Of a DNA stretch of 64,000 nucleotides, positions 26,807 to 34,066 are shown in pieces. The stretch lies in assembly GCF_003285545.1 (NCBI RefSeq), contig NZ_QLNV01000011.1:62001-126000 (forward strand). The letters run 5' to 3'. The notes under the pieces were generated by a model. The model did not search any database, was not told the origin of the DNA, and was given only the letters and a program-made list of their open reading frames with translations. A program made the position numbers and the translations under genes. The DNA comes from Sinomicrobium soli. Its GTDB lineage: Bacteria > Bacteroidota > Bacteroidia > Flavobacteriales > Flavobacteriaceae. The number at the start of each line of letters is the position of its first letter. Position 1 is the stretch's first letter.

Positions 26807-27607
26807 CTATTGCGTTATTTCAAATTTGCTACTCCCGGCTTTGGCCAGTACATATTGGAAGGTATAATACACATGAGGAGAATTTCGCTTCCATTCGTCC
26901 GGGTCAGTCAAGTCCTTATACAAACTGATCATCTTTATTTTGGCGTAATTACCTTTTGCCGTTTTTACGATCATCGTACGTGGTAAAAGTGTTCTTTCCT
27001 TTTCCGTCCCCTCATATACGGTGGTCGTATCTGCCAGGCAATAAGCTATATGTTGGTATTCGTAAGAGCCATCATTAAAAATATCACCTCCAAAGTCATA
27101 ACAATAATACCCTATCCCATTGCCAAAGGCTCCTGCATCGTCTGTCCCAATGATTCCTGTTGGAGTACGGAACTCTGAGTCATCGGGAATGTCTATAACA
27201 TCATCAAAGGCTTTTTCAAGAATGAGTATCCCTCCTACTCCGGGCCCCTTATATCCCAGGTTAGCAACATCCGACCCGTTATTACCACCGGCAAAACTCC
27301 TGTATATCCCACTGAAACTGATATCCCATCGGTCGGTCTGTTTGTAATGGGTATTTACGGTGGCCTCATTTTCAAGACTATAATAGAGTGGGTCCTGTTC
27401 GTCCATGGGTTCGTGTCCTTCCGGGAGTTCTCCTCCGAGATTGGATACAGTAATAAGCCGGTTAAAAATAGATTCGTCCGTTACAAAATCAGGTTCTGTA
27501 TCCGGATCTCTGCCGTCATCACTGCTACAGGACAAGGTCAAACTCAATAACAACAAGATTAGAACTCCTTGAAAACAGTACCGATATTTATTTTTAAGTC
27601 TTTTCAT
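26807..27607 (-). CDS. HmuY family heme-binding lipoprotein, paralog 1
   Basis: Predicted outer-surface hemophore that takes heme from host or environmental hemoproteins and passes it to the receptor. The 266-residue protein has a lipobox (TLSC) followed by SSDDGRD. HmuY family features include RWDISFSGIYR (about 95-105), the later TMIVKTAKGNYAKIKMISLYK (split across the conserved beta hairpin) and the C-terminal VYYTFQYVLAK. A Cys pair (YYCYDFGG and AYCLADTTT) is also present. It lies 16 bp after the second HmuY-like gene. Which residues bind heme cannot be decided without a structure alignment. Confidence 0.85.
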   Translation of the reverse strand: MKRLKNKYRYCFQGVLILLLLSLTLSCSSDDGRDPDTEPDFVTDESIFNRLITVSNLGGELPEGHEPMDEQDPLYYSLENEATVNTHYKQTDRWDISFSGIYRSFAGGNNGSDVANLGYKGPGVGGILILEKAFDDVIDIPDDSEFRTPTGIIGTDDAGAFGNGIGYYCYDFGGDIFNDGSYEYQHIAYCLADTTTVYEGTEKERTLLPRTMIVKTAKGNYAKIKMISLYKDLTDPDEWKRNSPHVYYTFQYVLAKAGSSKFEITQ

Positions 27608-27623
27608 ATAGCTTGTTCAAATA

Positions 27624-28343
27624 TTATTGAGTTTTTAAATTTTCAGAACCATCTTCCTGTACATAATACCTAAAGGTAAAATAGGGCGCGGGCCAGTTCA
27701 TATTAGTCACCTCCGGTGGGTTGCCCTGGTAGACACTGATCAGTTCCAGTTTGGCATATTTACCATCGGGAAGCCGGATGGCCCAGGTCCTGTCCCTGAC
27801 AGGTATGGCTATATGGGTATCCATACTGTAAAAAAACCAGCCATCATCATAAGCGCTGGTGGCCCATCCTATCTTGGTGATTTCTGAAGTATCGAATTCT
27901 TCATCTGAAGGTGCTTCATTTACCGTTTCATATGGTTGGTCTATCATCACAACCGACGTATTCACAGCTTCTCCTTCATAACCAGGGTTATAAAAATAAT
28001 TTGCATTATTGACAAACACCTCACTGTTATAGGGCCCGGTAAAGGCCAGGTCCCAGTCGGCGGTTTTCATCCAGCGGGCAGAATCGGCTTCATTGCGCAG
28101 CCAGACCTGTTTCTGGTCGCTGAGCCGGAACAGGAAGGTGTCGAAACCCTGTTTGGTCTTGCCGTCCACATCCCCGCCCATGGAGCCGTTGGTATCTCCC
28201 GGAAGGTCCCGGACCACGGTACTGAACCCGTCGTCGAGATCTCCTCCGTCTACAGTATCATCACTGCCGGAACAGGATTGCAGCATCCAGGGAATAAGCA
28301 GCAGGAACATAAACCACCTGTTTACCATGATTATCATTCTCAT
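27624..28343 (-). CDS. HmuY family heme-binding lipoprotein, paralog 2 (first gene of operon)
   Basis: The 239-residue protein has a lipoprotein signal (MLQSC, then SGSDDTVDGGD) and the HmuY core: ADWDLAFTGPYN, then TWAIRLPDGKYAKLELISVYQ and YFTFRYYVQEDGS. It is shorter than and clearly diverged from paralog 1. In-frame ATG codons at 28343, 28337 and 28328 are all possible starts; I use the first, which follows an A-rich leader. It heads the minus-strand arm of the heme locus, with an AT-rich palindrome and 21-bp-phased repeats directly upstream. Confidence 0.83.
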   Translation of the reverse strand: MRMIIMVNRWFMFLLLIPWMLQSCSGSDDTVDGGDLDDGFSTVVRDLPGDTNGSMGGDVDGKTKQGFDTFLFRLSDQKQVWLRNEADSARWMKTADWDLAFTGPYNSEVFVNNANYFYNPGYEGEAVNTSVVMIDQPYETVNEAPSDEEFDTSEITKIGWATSAYDDGWFFYSMDTHIAIPVRDRTWAIRLPDGKYAKLELISVYQGNPPEVTNMNWPAPYFTFRYYVQEDGSENLKTQ

Positions 28344-28359
28344 TTTCTGTAAGTTATTT

Positions 28360-28380
28360 TATTTATAATTAATCTAAATA
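28360..28380. promoter_or_regulatory. iron-box-like palindrome in hmuY promoter
   Basis: A 21-bp site, TATTTA-N9-TAAATA, with 8 of 10 pairs symmetric; the right half is AATCTAAATA. It lies 17-37 bp upstream of the first hmuY-like start and next to a TAATATTG element (28391-28398, minus), so it would cover the transcription start. Two related sites are at 32495-32515 and 44045-44065. Confidence 0.6.
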
Positions 28381-28390
28381 AATGTCATTG

Positions 28391-28398
28391 CAATATTA
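28391..28398 (-). promoter_or_regulatory. candidate -7 element of the hmuY operon
   Basis: On the minus strand TAATATTG is one mismatch from TAnnTTTG. The expected -33 position falls at about 28416-28421, at the edge of the first 21-bp-phased repeat, and has no TTG, as expected for an activator-dependent promoter. Confidence 0.45.
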
Positions 28399-28420
28399 GT
28401 CATAACCCCCTACAGGTGAT

Positions 28421-28476
28421 TTGTGCAATCCGTTCTTTGTTTTGTGCGATCCGTTTTATTTTTTGTGCAATCCGTT
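28421..28476 (+). promoter_or_regulatory. three direct repeats at exact 21-bp spacing (probable AraC-type operator)
   Basis: TTGTGCAATCCGTT at 28421-28434, TTGTGCGATCCGTT at 28442-28455 and TTGTGCAATCCGTT at 28463-28476 start exactly 21 bp apart, two helical turns, so all face the same side of the DNA. A fourth exact copy is at 28595-28608. AraC-family proteins bind such same-face direct repeats. The likely partner is the AraC-like product of 31456-32439; that is inference. Confidence 0.75.
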
Positions 28477-28594
28477 TTTTTAAAGGATAAAAACCAGGAC
28501 CCCGCGGGATAAAGTATGTACAACAAACAGATGTAAAAAACTGATTAAAAGCATTTTAATATCACAAATCCCGGTGCAGCCGCGGGGCCGGATT

Positions 28595-28608
28595 TTGTGC
28601 AATCCGTT
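28595..28608 (+). promoter_or_regulatory. fourth TTGTGCAATCCGTT repeat upstream of hmuT promoter
   Basis: Exact copy of the 28421 repeat, 132 bp downstream of copy 3 and 20 bp upstream of the TTG of the hmuT promoter. It is a single site, not in the 21-bp phase of the other three. Confidence 0.65.
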
Positions 28609-28628
28609 TTTCCCTGTGAAAACGCTAC

Positions 28629-28659
28629 TTGTATTTAGACTGATTAAATATTTCTTTTG
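28629..28659 (+). promoter_or_regulatory. probable hmuTUV promoter
   Basis: TTG (28629-28631), 20-bp spacer, TTCTTTTG (28652-28659), one mismatch from TAnnTTTG. The spacer contains TATTTAGACTGATTAAATA, whose left half equals the iron-box half-site TATTTAGA seen elsewhere in this window. The start codon is about 60 bp downstream. Confidence 0.55.
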
Positions 28660-28718
28660 TACCGCGTACGGCCGGATACTGCATCATTATTCCGCCCGAA
28701 AAAGAAACAGCATCAACT

Positions 28719-29570
28719 ATGAGCATCACATTCAGAAAGATATATATCCCTGTCATTACCCTCCTGCTTGCCGGGGCGGCGCACACCCAGCCCCGGCGGG
28801 TCATCACCCTGGGAGGGGCCCTTACGGAAACCGTTGCGGCATTCGGGCTGGCCGACCGTATTGTAGCCGTAGATGTAACCAGCGAATATCCCGAAGCGAT
28901 ACGAAAACTGCCCAAGGTGAGCAGGAACCGTTCGGTTTCGGCAGAAGGGCTGATGGCCTTCCGGCCCGACCTGGTCCTCGCTCCCTATGGCGACGTTCCT
29001 TATGGGGTGGTTCAGGCACTTAAAGGGGCCGGTATACGCTTTGTAGCCATAAGGCAGGATTTTTCGGCAAAAGGGGCCCTGGCATTTATCCGGGATGTGG
29101 GAAAGGCCCTCGGAATGAAAGACCGGGCAGCACAACTCGCAGACGAGACCGGCATCCGTATAGAACAGGCCCTGCAAACGGTAGAGGCCGCAGATAAAAG
29201 TCCCACGGTACTGTTTATCTACGCCCGGGGTACGGGCACCATGACCGTGGCGGGCGGGGGCAGCAATATGGATGCCCTTATACACCTGGCCGGCGGGCGG
29301 AATGCGATACGGGAATTCAACCAGTTCAAGACCTATAATACCGAAGCCCTGGTGAATGCCAACCCCGATGTCATTCTCATGTTCGATTTCGGTATGGAAA
29401 GCCTCGGGGGCCGCAAAGGAGTTCTCGGCATGCCGGGAGTAGCTTTTACCAATGCCGGGAAACACCAACGGATCGTAGCCCTGGACGGACCGCTTATGAT
29501 CAATTTTGCCACCCGGCTCGACCGCGCCATATTAAGCCTGCACCGCGAGCTTGTAAAAGGAGAGGAATAA
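28719..29570 (+). CDS. hmuT: heme ABC transporter substrate-binding protein
   Basis: Periplasmic carrier that takes heme from the TonB receptor to the inner-membrane transporter. The 283-residue protein has a signal peptide (about 1-23, ending AHTQ) without a lipobox Cys, then the cluster-A-III binding-protein fold: RRVITLGGALTETVAAFG at the start, a long linking helix (about 125-150), and the family segment TVAGGGSNMDALIHLAGG (about 185-202). The pattern matches HmuT/BhuT hemin-binding proteins rather than siderophore binders. hmuU follows after 2 bp. Confidence 0.9.
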   Translation: MSITFRKIYIPVITLLLAGAAHTQPRRVITLGGALTETVAAFGLADRIVAVDVTSEYPEAIRKLPKVSRNRSVSAEGLMAFRPDLVLAPYGDVPYGVVQALKGAGIRFVAIRQDFSAKGALAFIRDVGKALGMKDRAAQLADETGIRIEQALQTVEAADKSPTVLFIYARGTGTMTVAGGGSNMDALIHLAGGRNAIREFNQFKTYNTEALVNANPDVILMFDFGMESLGGRKGVLGMPGVAFTNAGKHQRIVALDGPLMINFATRLDRAILSLHRELVKGEE

Positions 29571-29572
29571 GC

Positions 29573-30619
29573 ATGAACAGAAAAAGTATTATTTACGCCA
29601 TACTTACCACCGGGCTTTTTATCGCAATCCTGTTCTCCCTCGGTATGGGCGCCATGAAAATACCCGTTACGGATATCCCGGGCATTCTTGCGGGATCTTC
29701 AGGTCTTTTTACCGGGCTCACTACCGACGACGACCTGGCCGGAAACGTATTATCATATGTACGTATGCCCCGGGTACTGCTGGGTGTACTGGTCGGGGCG
29801 GCCCTGGGGATATCGGGTGCCGCGGTACAGGGCATCTTCCGCAATCCCCTGGCCGAACCGGGACTGATAGGGATCTCGGCAGGGGCCTCCCTCTTCGCCG
29901 CCCTGGTCATCGGCATGGAATCCGTTTTGCTGGTCTCCATAGGACAGTTCCTCGGGTATTACCTGCTGGCTTTCGCCGCTTTTGCCGGGGCCGGACTCGC
30001 AGCCATACTGGTATACCGGTTTTCCAGGACAGACGGCAGGCCGGATATAGCGACCATGCTGCTGGCCGGTATTGCCATCAATGCCCTGGCAGGGGCGCTC
30101 ACCGGACTGATCTCCTACCTCGCAGACGAACAACAGCTGCGCACCATCACTTTCTGGATGCTGGGCAGCCTGGGCGGGGCCAGCTGGAAGATGGTACTGG
30201 GTATTTTCCCTTTCGTACTCGTTCCTGTACTGGCGCTGCCGCTGTTTGGCAAGGGGCTTAACCTCTTTGCCATAGGAGAGCGGCAGGCCGAACAGGCGGG
30301 GACAGATCCGGGGAAGATCAAGAATGCTGTAATTATCTTTTCCACCCTGTCGGTAGGCGCCTGTGTATCGGTTAGCGGGATCATAGGGTTTGTAGGGCTA
30401 CTGGTGCCGCATATCGTTCGCCTGCTCGGCGGAGTGGACCACCGGTTTGTCCTGCCTGCCTCAGCACTGCTCGGGGCACTCGTACTCACGGTATCGGATA
30501 TGCTGGCCCGGGTTCTCGCAGCGCCCCTGGAATTACCTATCGGAGTGATCACGGCACTGCTGGGCGCTCCCGTATTCCTGTATATACTGTACAGGGATAA
30601 AAAGAAAACAGCACAGTAA
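29573..30619 (+). CDS. hmuU: heme ABC transporter permease (FecCD family)
   Basis: Inner-membrane channel of the heme importer. The 348-residue protein has about ten hydrophobic helices with the FecCD signatures RMPRVLLGVLVGAALGISGAAVQG (split over the second and third helices), RNPLAEPGLIGISAGASL and the C-terminal GIIGFVGLLVPHIVRLLGG that contacts the ATPase. Length is normal. It starts 2 bp after hmuT and ends 19 bp before hmuV, so the three are co-transcribed. Confidence 0.94.
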   Translation: MNRKSIIYAILTTGLFIAILFSLGMGAMKIPVTDIPGILAGSSGLFTGLTTDDDLAGNVLSYVRMPRVLLGVLVGAALGISGAAVQGIFRNPLAEPGLIGISAGASLFAALVIGMESVLLVSIGQFLGYYLLAFAAFAGAGLAAILVYRFSRTDGRPDIATMLLAGIAINALAGALTGLISYLADEQQLRTITFWMLGSLGGASWKMVLGIFPFVLVPVLALPLFGKGLNLFAIGERQAEQAGTDPGKIKNAVIIFSTLSVGACVSVSGIIGFVGLLVPHIVRLLGGVDHRFVLPASALLGALVLTVSDMLARVLAAPLELPIGVITALLGAPVFLYILYRDKKKTAQ

Positions 30620-30638
30620 ACCATCAAAAGAAAAAGAC

Positions 30639-31466
30639 ATGTTAAGGGTAGAATCGGTCAGCTATAAGGTCAATGGCAGGTATTTGCTGAAAGATATCAC
30701 CTTCAGTATACGAAAGGGTGAAATAGTCGCTGTAATCGGCGCCAACGGGGCGGGGAAATCGACCCTGATGAAAATCCTCTGCCGGGAAAAGAAACCTACG
30801 GAAGGCCGGGTGGTGTACGACGGAAAGAACCTGGATGCATATACTGCCAGGGAACTGGCCGGAAAGCGTTCCACCTTCTACCAGCAGAATACCGTAAGCC
30901 TGGCCTTTACGGCAGAGGAGATCGTCCGTATGGGCAGGTATACCAGCACGGCAAAAGACAAGAGGGCCGACAGCATTGCCCTCTCGGAGACCATGAAAAT
31001 ATGCGGTATCAGTCACCTGGCCGGACGCTCCATGCTCACCTTGTCCGGGGGCGAACAGCAACGGGTTCACCTGGCCCGGGTACTGGCCCAGGTATGGGAC
31101 CATAAAAACGCACTGCTGCTACTTGACGAGCCTGTTTCTGCTATGGATATGCTTTACCAGCACCAGACACTTGGGATTGTCAATGCCCTGGCCGGAAAAG
31201 GCTATATGGTGGTCTGCGTACTGCACGAAATCAACATGGCCGCCCAGTATACCGACCGTATCATCATGCTTAAGGAGGGACGTAAATGGTGGGATGGCAC
31301 CCCGGAGGAAGTACTCACCACAAGGAATATCTATTCGGCTTTCGGGCTGCATACTTCCGTACAGACCGACCCCCGGACCCTGATTACCAAAGTAAGCCCG
31401 AGCGGTATAAAACTGGACGCCGCCTCATTCAATTCCAACCTGAAGGCACCTTACCTCAGACCCTGA
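30639..31466 (+). CDS. hmuV: heme ABC transporter ATP-binding protein
   Basis: ATPase of the heme importer. The 275-residue protein has Walker A GANGAGKST (34-42), Q-loop YQQN, signature LSGGEQQRVHLARVLAQ, Walker B LLLLDEP and the switch His in LHEINMAAQY. The signature and the VWDHKNALLLLDEPVSAMD region match HmuV. Its last 11 bases overlap the 3' end of the AraC-family gene on the other strand, so the two messages are complementary at their ends and no separate terminator is present. Confidence 0.94.
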   Translation: MLRVESVSYKVNGRYLLKDITFSIRKGEIVAVIGANGAGKSTLMKILCREKKPTEGRVVYDGKNLDAYTARELAGKRSTFYQQNTVSLAFTAEEIVRMGRYTSTAKDKRADSIALSETMKICGISHLAGRSMLTLSGGEQQRVHLARVLAQVWDHKNALLLLDEPVSAMDMLYQHQTLGIVNALAGKGYMVVCVLHEINMAAQYTDRIIMLKEGRKWWDGTPEEVLTTRNIYSAFGLHTSVQTDPRTLITKVSPSGIKLDAASFNSNLKAPYLRP

Positions 31467-32439
31467 CCCCGCTGGGCGGAAAGCCATAATAGCGCTTAAA
31501 TGCATTCGTAAAACTGGCCTGGTGCTTAAACCCTACCGAGGTAGCTACCTCGTACATGTTGTTTTTCCGTTCCTCGACGATCAGCCTGCGGGCCTCTACC
31601 ATCCGAAGCCGGGTAATAAAATCGTAAATGGTGGTGCCGAAATATCTTTTAAAGCCCGTTCTCAGTTTCGATTCATTGATCGCAGCCATCCGGGACAACT
31701 CCCTCTGGGTAGGCGGGTCGATATAATGCTGCTCCAGAAATTCGCGGACGTATTCCAGTTTGGAAATGTCCTCATCGTGCAGGACGTTTCCCTCGTCTTT
31801 CAGAAACTGGCTGAACTGTTCCAGCTGGTACATGATCAGCTCCATGACCCTGGCATCGGTAAACATACGCTTCAGGTCGCCGGCCTGTTTGCATTCGCGT
31901 ATGCCATCTATGGATTTCCTCATTTCCGGGGTTACATACAGGTCTTCCCCGATAAAGGAGGCGGCCACCCCCTTGTTTATTTCTCCCATGAAATTCTCAT
32001 GCATGGGCGTCCCGGTATCTACCAGGTTAAAGTAGTAATCCCTGGAAAGCACCACGAGAAAATAGATATATTCCCAATCCGGTTTTACTTCATAACTCTG
32101 CCGCTGTGCAGGCACGTACCGGATATTGTGCCGGCTCTGACGGTACTGACCTCCCCCGGAAATACCCGCCTTTTTCTTTTTCTCCCGGCTGAAAATAAAC
32201 TGGCTGGCAATCACATCGCCATCTACCTCGGTCTCTATCCGGACGGCATCACTGAAATTCATTTCGGAATACAACAGAAACAATCCGTTGGTAGACAACT
32301 GGTAGTTTTTCATCTCTACGGGGGCATGCCTGATATTTACCTGCCGTTCGGACAAACGGTGGTCCGGGACATATTTTTCCGGGATCTCTTCCTGGAAAAG
32401 CCACTCGCTATGGTTTTCTATCCTCGCTTTGATCAACAT
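31456..32439 (-). CDS. AraC family transcriptional regulator (PchR-like) of the heme locus
   Basis: The 327-residue regulator has an N-terminal sensing region of about 220 residues and a C-terminal double HTH (about 228-327) with QRELSRMAAINESKLRTGFKRYFG and the conserved second helix region EVATSVGFKHQASFTNAFKRYYGFPP (read in two parts). The plan resembles PchR-type regulators of siderophore and heme uptake. It lies convergent to hmuV, overlapping by 11 bases. Its own promoter is overlapped by an iron-box-like palindrome. I infer that it activates the hmu arms through the 21-bp-phased repeats. Confidence 0.85.
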   Translation of the reverse strand: MLIKARIENHSEWLFQEEIPEKYVPDHRLSERQVNIRHAPVEMKNYQLSTNGLFLLYSEMNFSDAVRIETEVDGDVIASQFIFSREKKKKAGISGGGQYRQSRHNIRYVPAQRQSYEVKPDWEYIYFLVVLSRDYYFNLVDTGTPMHENFMGEINKGVAASFIGEDLYVTPEMRKSIDGIRECKQAGDLKRMFTDARVMELIMYQLEQFSQFLKDEGNVLHDEDISKLEYVREFLEQHYIDPPTQRELSRMAAINESKLRTGFKRYFGTTIYDFITRLRMVEARRLIVEERKNNMYEVATSVGFKHQASFTNAFKRYYGFPPSGVRV

Positions 32440-32480
32440 GGGCCGGTGAGTTTAAGACAGTAACTCCCATCAAATAAACG

Positions 32481-32515
32481 CAAATATACCATTTTATTTA
32501 TAAAGATTCTAAATA
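32481..32515 (-). promoter_or_regulatory. promoter of the AraC gene overlapped by an iron-box-like palindrome
   Basis: On the minus strand TATATTTG (32481-32488) is a perfect TAnnTTTG element about 42 bp before the ATG. The expected -33 region is covered by the 21-bp palindrome 32495-32515 (TATTTA-N9-TAAATA, 8 of 10 pairs symmetric; one half reads TATTTAGAAT). A repressor bound there would block RNA polymerase. Confidence 0.65.
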
Positions 32516-32519
32516 GATG

Positions 32520-32598
32520 GCAGTTGTTTTTGGGTTGAAGGTTACAAGTTGCAGGTTTGACTACGAACTAACAACTACGAACTAACAACTAAAAAACT
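32520..32598. repeat. low-complexity repeat (AACTAACAACTACG vocabulary)
   Basis: Two direct copies of CTACGAACTAACAACTA (about 32560-32595) follow an arm GGTTACAAGTTGCAGGTTTG that is partly complementary to them. Same family as 35575-35640 and 2055-2098. It lies between the AraC gene and ribE. No FMN riboswitch was recognised upstream of ribE. Confidence 0.55.
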
Positions 32599-32663
32599 CT
32601 CCCCCTGATCACATTAATATTTCCTACTTTTACATTGTAAAAATAACTTATAAACACAAAACC

Positions 32664-33254
32664 ATGTTTACAGGAATCATAGAAACTCTGGGAACCATTG
32701 AGAATATTGCCCGGGAAGAGGATAACCTGCATATTACGGTCCGCTGTTCATTCACCGGGGAACTCCAAATAGACCAGAGTGTGTCGCACAACGGTGTATG
32801 CCTTACAGTAGTGGGGATAGACGAAGACCGGTATACGGTAACTGCTATCAGGGAAACCCTGCAGCGTTCCAACCTGGGGCAGCTCAAGCCGGGAGACATG
32901 GTAAACCTGGAGCGGGCCATGAAACTGGGGGAGCGGCTGGACGGTCATATCGTACAGGGGCATGTAGACCAGACCGCGGTGTGCAGGGATATTGAACACG
33001 CCAACGGAAGCCGGGTATTTACCTTCGGTTATGATGCTTCCTCAAACAATGTAACCATAGAAAAAGGTTCCATCACCATAGACGGTACCAGCCTCACCGT
33101 AGTGGATTCGGGCAGGGATTTTTTCAGCGTAGCCATTATTCCCTATACGTTTGACCATACCAATTTCCGGAATTACACTAAGGGAACTGTAGTAAACCTG
33201 GAGTTTGATGTGGTGGGAAAATACGTTTCGCGGTTGATGGAACTGAGGTCATAA
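32664..33254 (+). CDS. ribE: riboflavin synthase, alpha chain
   Basis: Converts two 6,7-dimethyl-8-ribityllumazine molecules into riboflavin. The 196-residue protein starts MFTGIIETLGTIENI and contains two homologous barrel halves, with matching motifs SVSHNGVCLTVV (about 39-50) and SITIDGTSLTVV (about 136-147) and MKLGERLDGHIVQGHVD between them. Length is normal. It stands alone, convergent with the enoyl-CoA hydratase gene 21 bp downstream; other rib genes are not in this window. Confidence 0.96.
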   Translation: MFTGIIETLGTIENIAREEDNLHITVRCSFTGELQIDQSVSHNGVCLTVVGIDEDRYTVTAIRETLQRSNLGQLKPGDMVNLERAMKLGERLDGHIVQGHVDQTAVCRDIEHANGSRVFTFGYDASSNNVTIEKGSITIDGTSLTVVDSGRDFFSVAIIPYTFDHTNFRNYTKGTVVNLEFDVVGKYVSRLMELRS

Positions 33255-33275
33255 AGGCCGTTCGTCCGGGAAATG

Positions 33276-34061
33276 CTATCTTCCCGGAAATTCCGCCTTC
33301 CGCTTTTTGAGGAATGCCGTCGTCCCTTCCTTAAAATCCTCGGTACCGAAACATGCACTAAAGGCTTCTATCTCCGTTTTAAAACCATCCGTATCATACC
33401 GGAACCCTGCGTTTACGGCATGTATTGCGGCAGCGATGGCCACCGGAGAGTTCTTGCTGATCTTCTGTGCCAGGCTTTCACAAAACCCGGGGAGCTCCTC
33501 CGGCGCAACTACGTGATTTACCAGCCCCCATGCTCTGGCTTCTTCGGCACCGACCATCCCGGCTGTCATGATCATTTCCATCGCTTTCCCTTTCCCTACG
33601 AGCTGTGGCAATCGCTGTGTACCCCCGTAACCGGGGATTACTCCCAGAGAAACCTCCGGCAGTCCCATTCTGGCATTGGAAGAAGCCACTCTGAAATGAC
33701 AGGCCATCGCCAGTTCCAGACCTCCTCCCAGGGCAAACCCGTTTACCGCGGCAATAATGGGAGTGGAAAGGTTTTCTACAAAATCGAAGAGCAACTGTTG
33801 TCCTTTTGCCGCAAGTGCCCCTCCTTCCTTCACCGAAAAACCGGCAAATTCCGAAATATCCGCACCGGCCACAAAAGCCTTGTCCCCGCTACCGGTAACA
33901 ACGATCGCCCTGATCTCCGGGTCCTTGTCACAATCTTCAAAAGCCTCGTGCAGTTCTGCAATGGTAGCCTTGTTCAGGGCATTCAGTTTTTCCGGGCGGT
34001 TTATCGTAATAAAAGCGATCCCGTTACCTTCCTCTACATAAATGTTTTCGTACTCTTCCAT
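33276..34061 (-). CDS. enoyl-CoA hydratase/isomerase family protein
   Basis: Crotonase-fold enzyme of 261 residues, probably hydrating short-chain enoyl-CoA. It has the oxyanion-hole segments AFVAGADISEF (about 64-74) and NGFALGGGLELAMACHF (about 106-122) and catalytic Glu residues in GGGLELA and PEVSLGVIPGYGGTQRLP. No signal peptide or membrane segment. It follows the histidine kinase gene by 5 bp, an odd functional pairing that probably reflects loose operon organisation. Exact substrate chain length is not evident. Confidence 0.92.
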   Translation of the reverse strand: MEEYENIYVEEGNGIAFITINRPEKLNALNKATIAELHEAFEDCDKDPEIRAIVVTGSGDKAFVAGADISEFAGFSVKEGGALAAKGQQLLFDFVENLSTPIIAAVNGFALGGGLELAMACHFRVASSNARMGLPEVSLGVIPGYGGTQRLPQLVGKGKAMEMIMTAGMVGAEEARAWGLVNHVVAPEELPGFCESLAQKISKNSPVAIAAAIHAVNAGFRYDTDGFKTEIEAFSACFGTEDFKEGTTAFLKKRKAEFPGR

Positions 34062-34066
34062 AATAT

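Noticed and set aside
32520-32663. FMN riboswitch upstream of ribE
   Set aside because: None of the conserved FMN-aptamer segments is visible; the stretch is a low-complexity repeat and an AT-rich leader.
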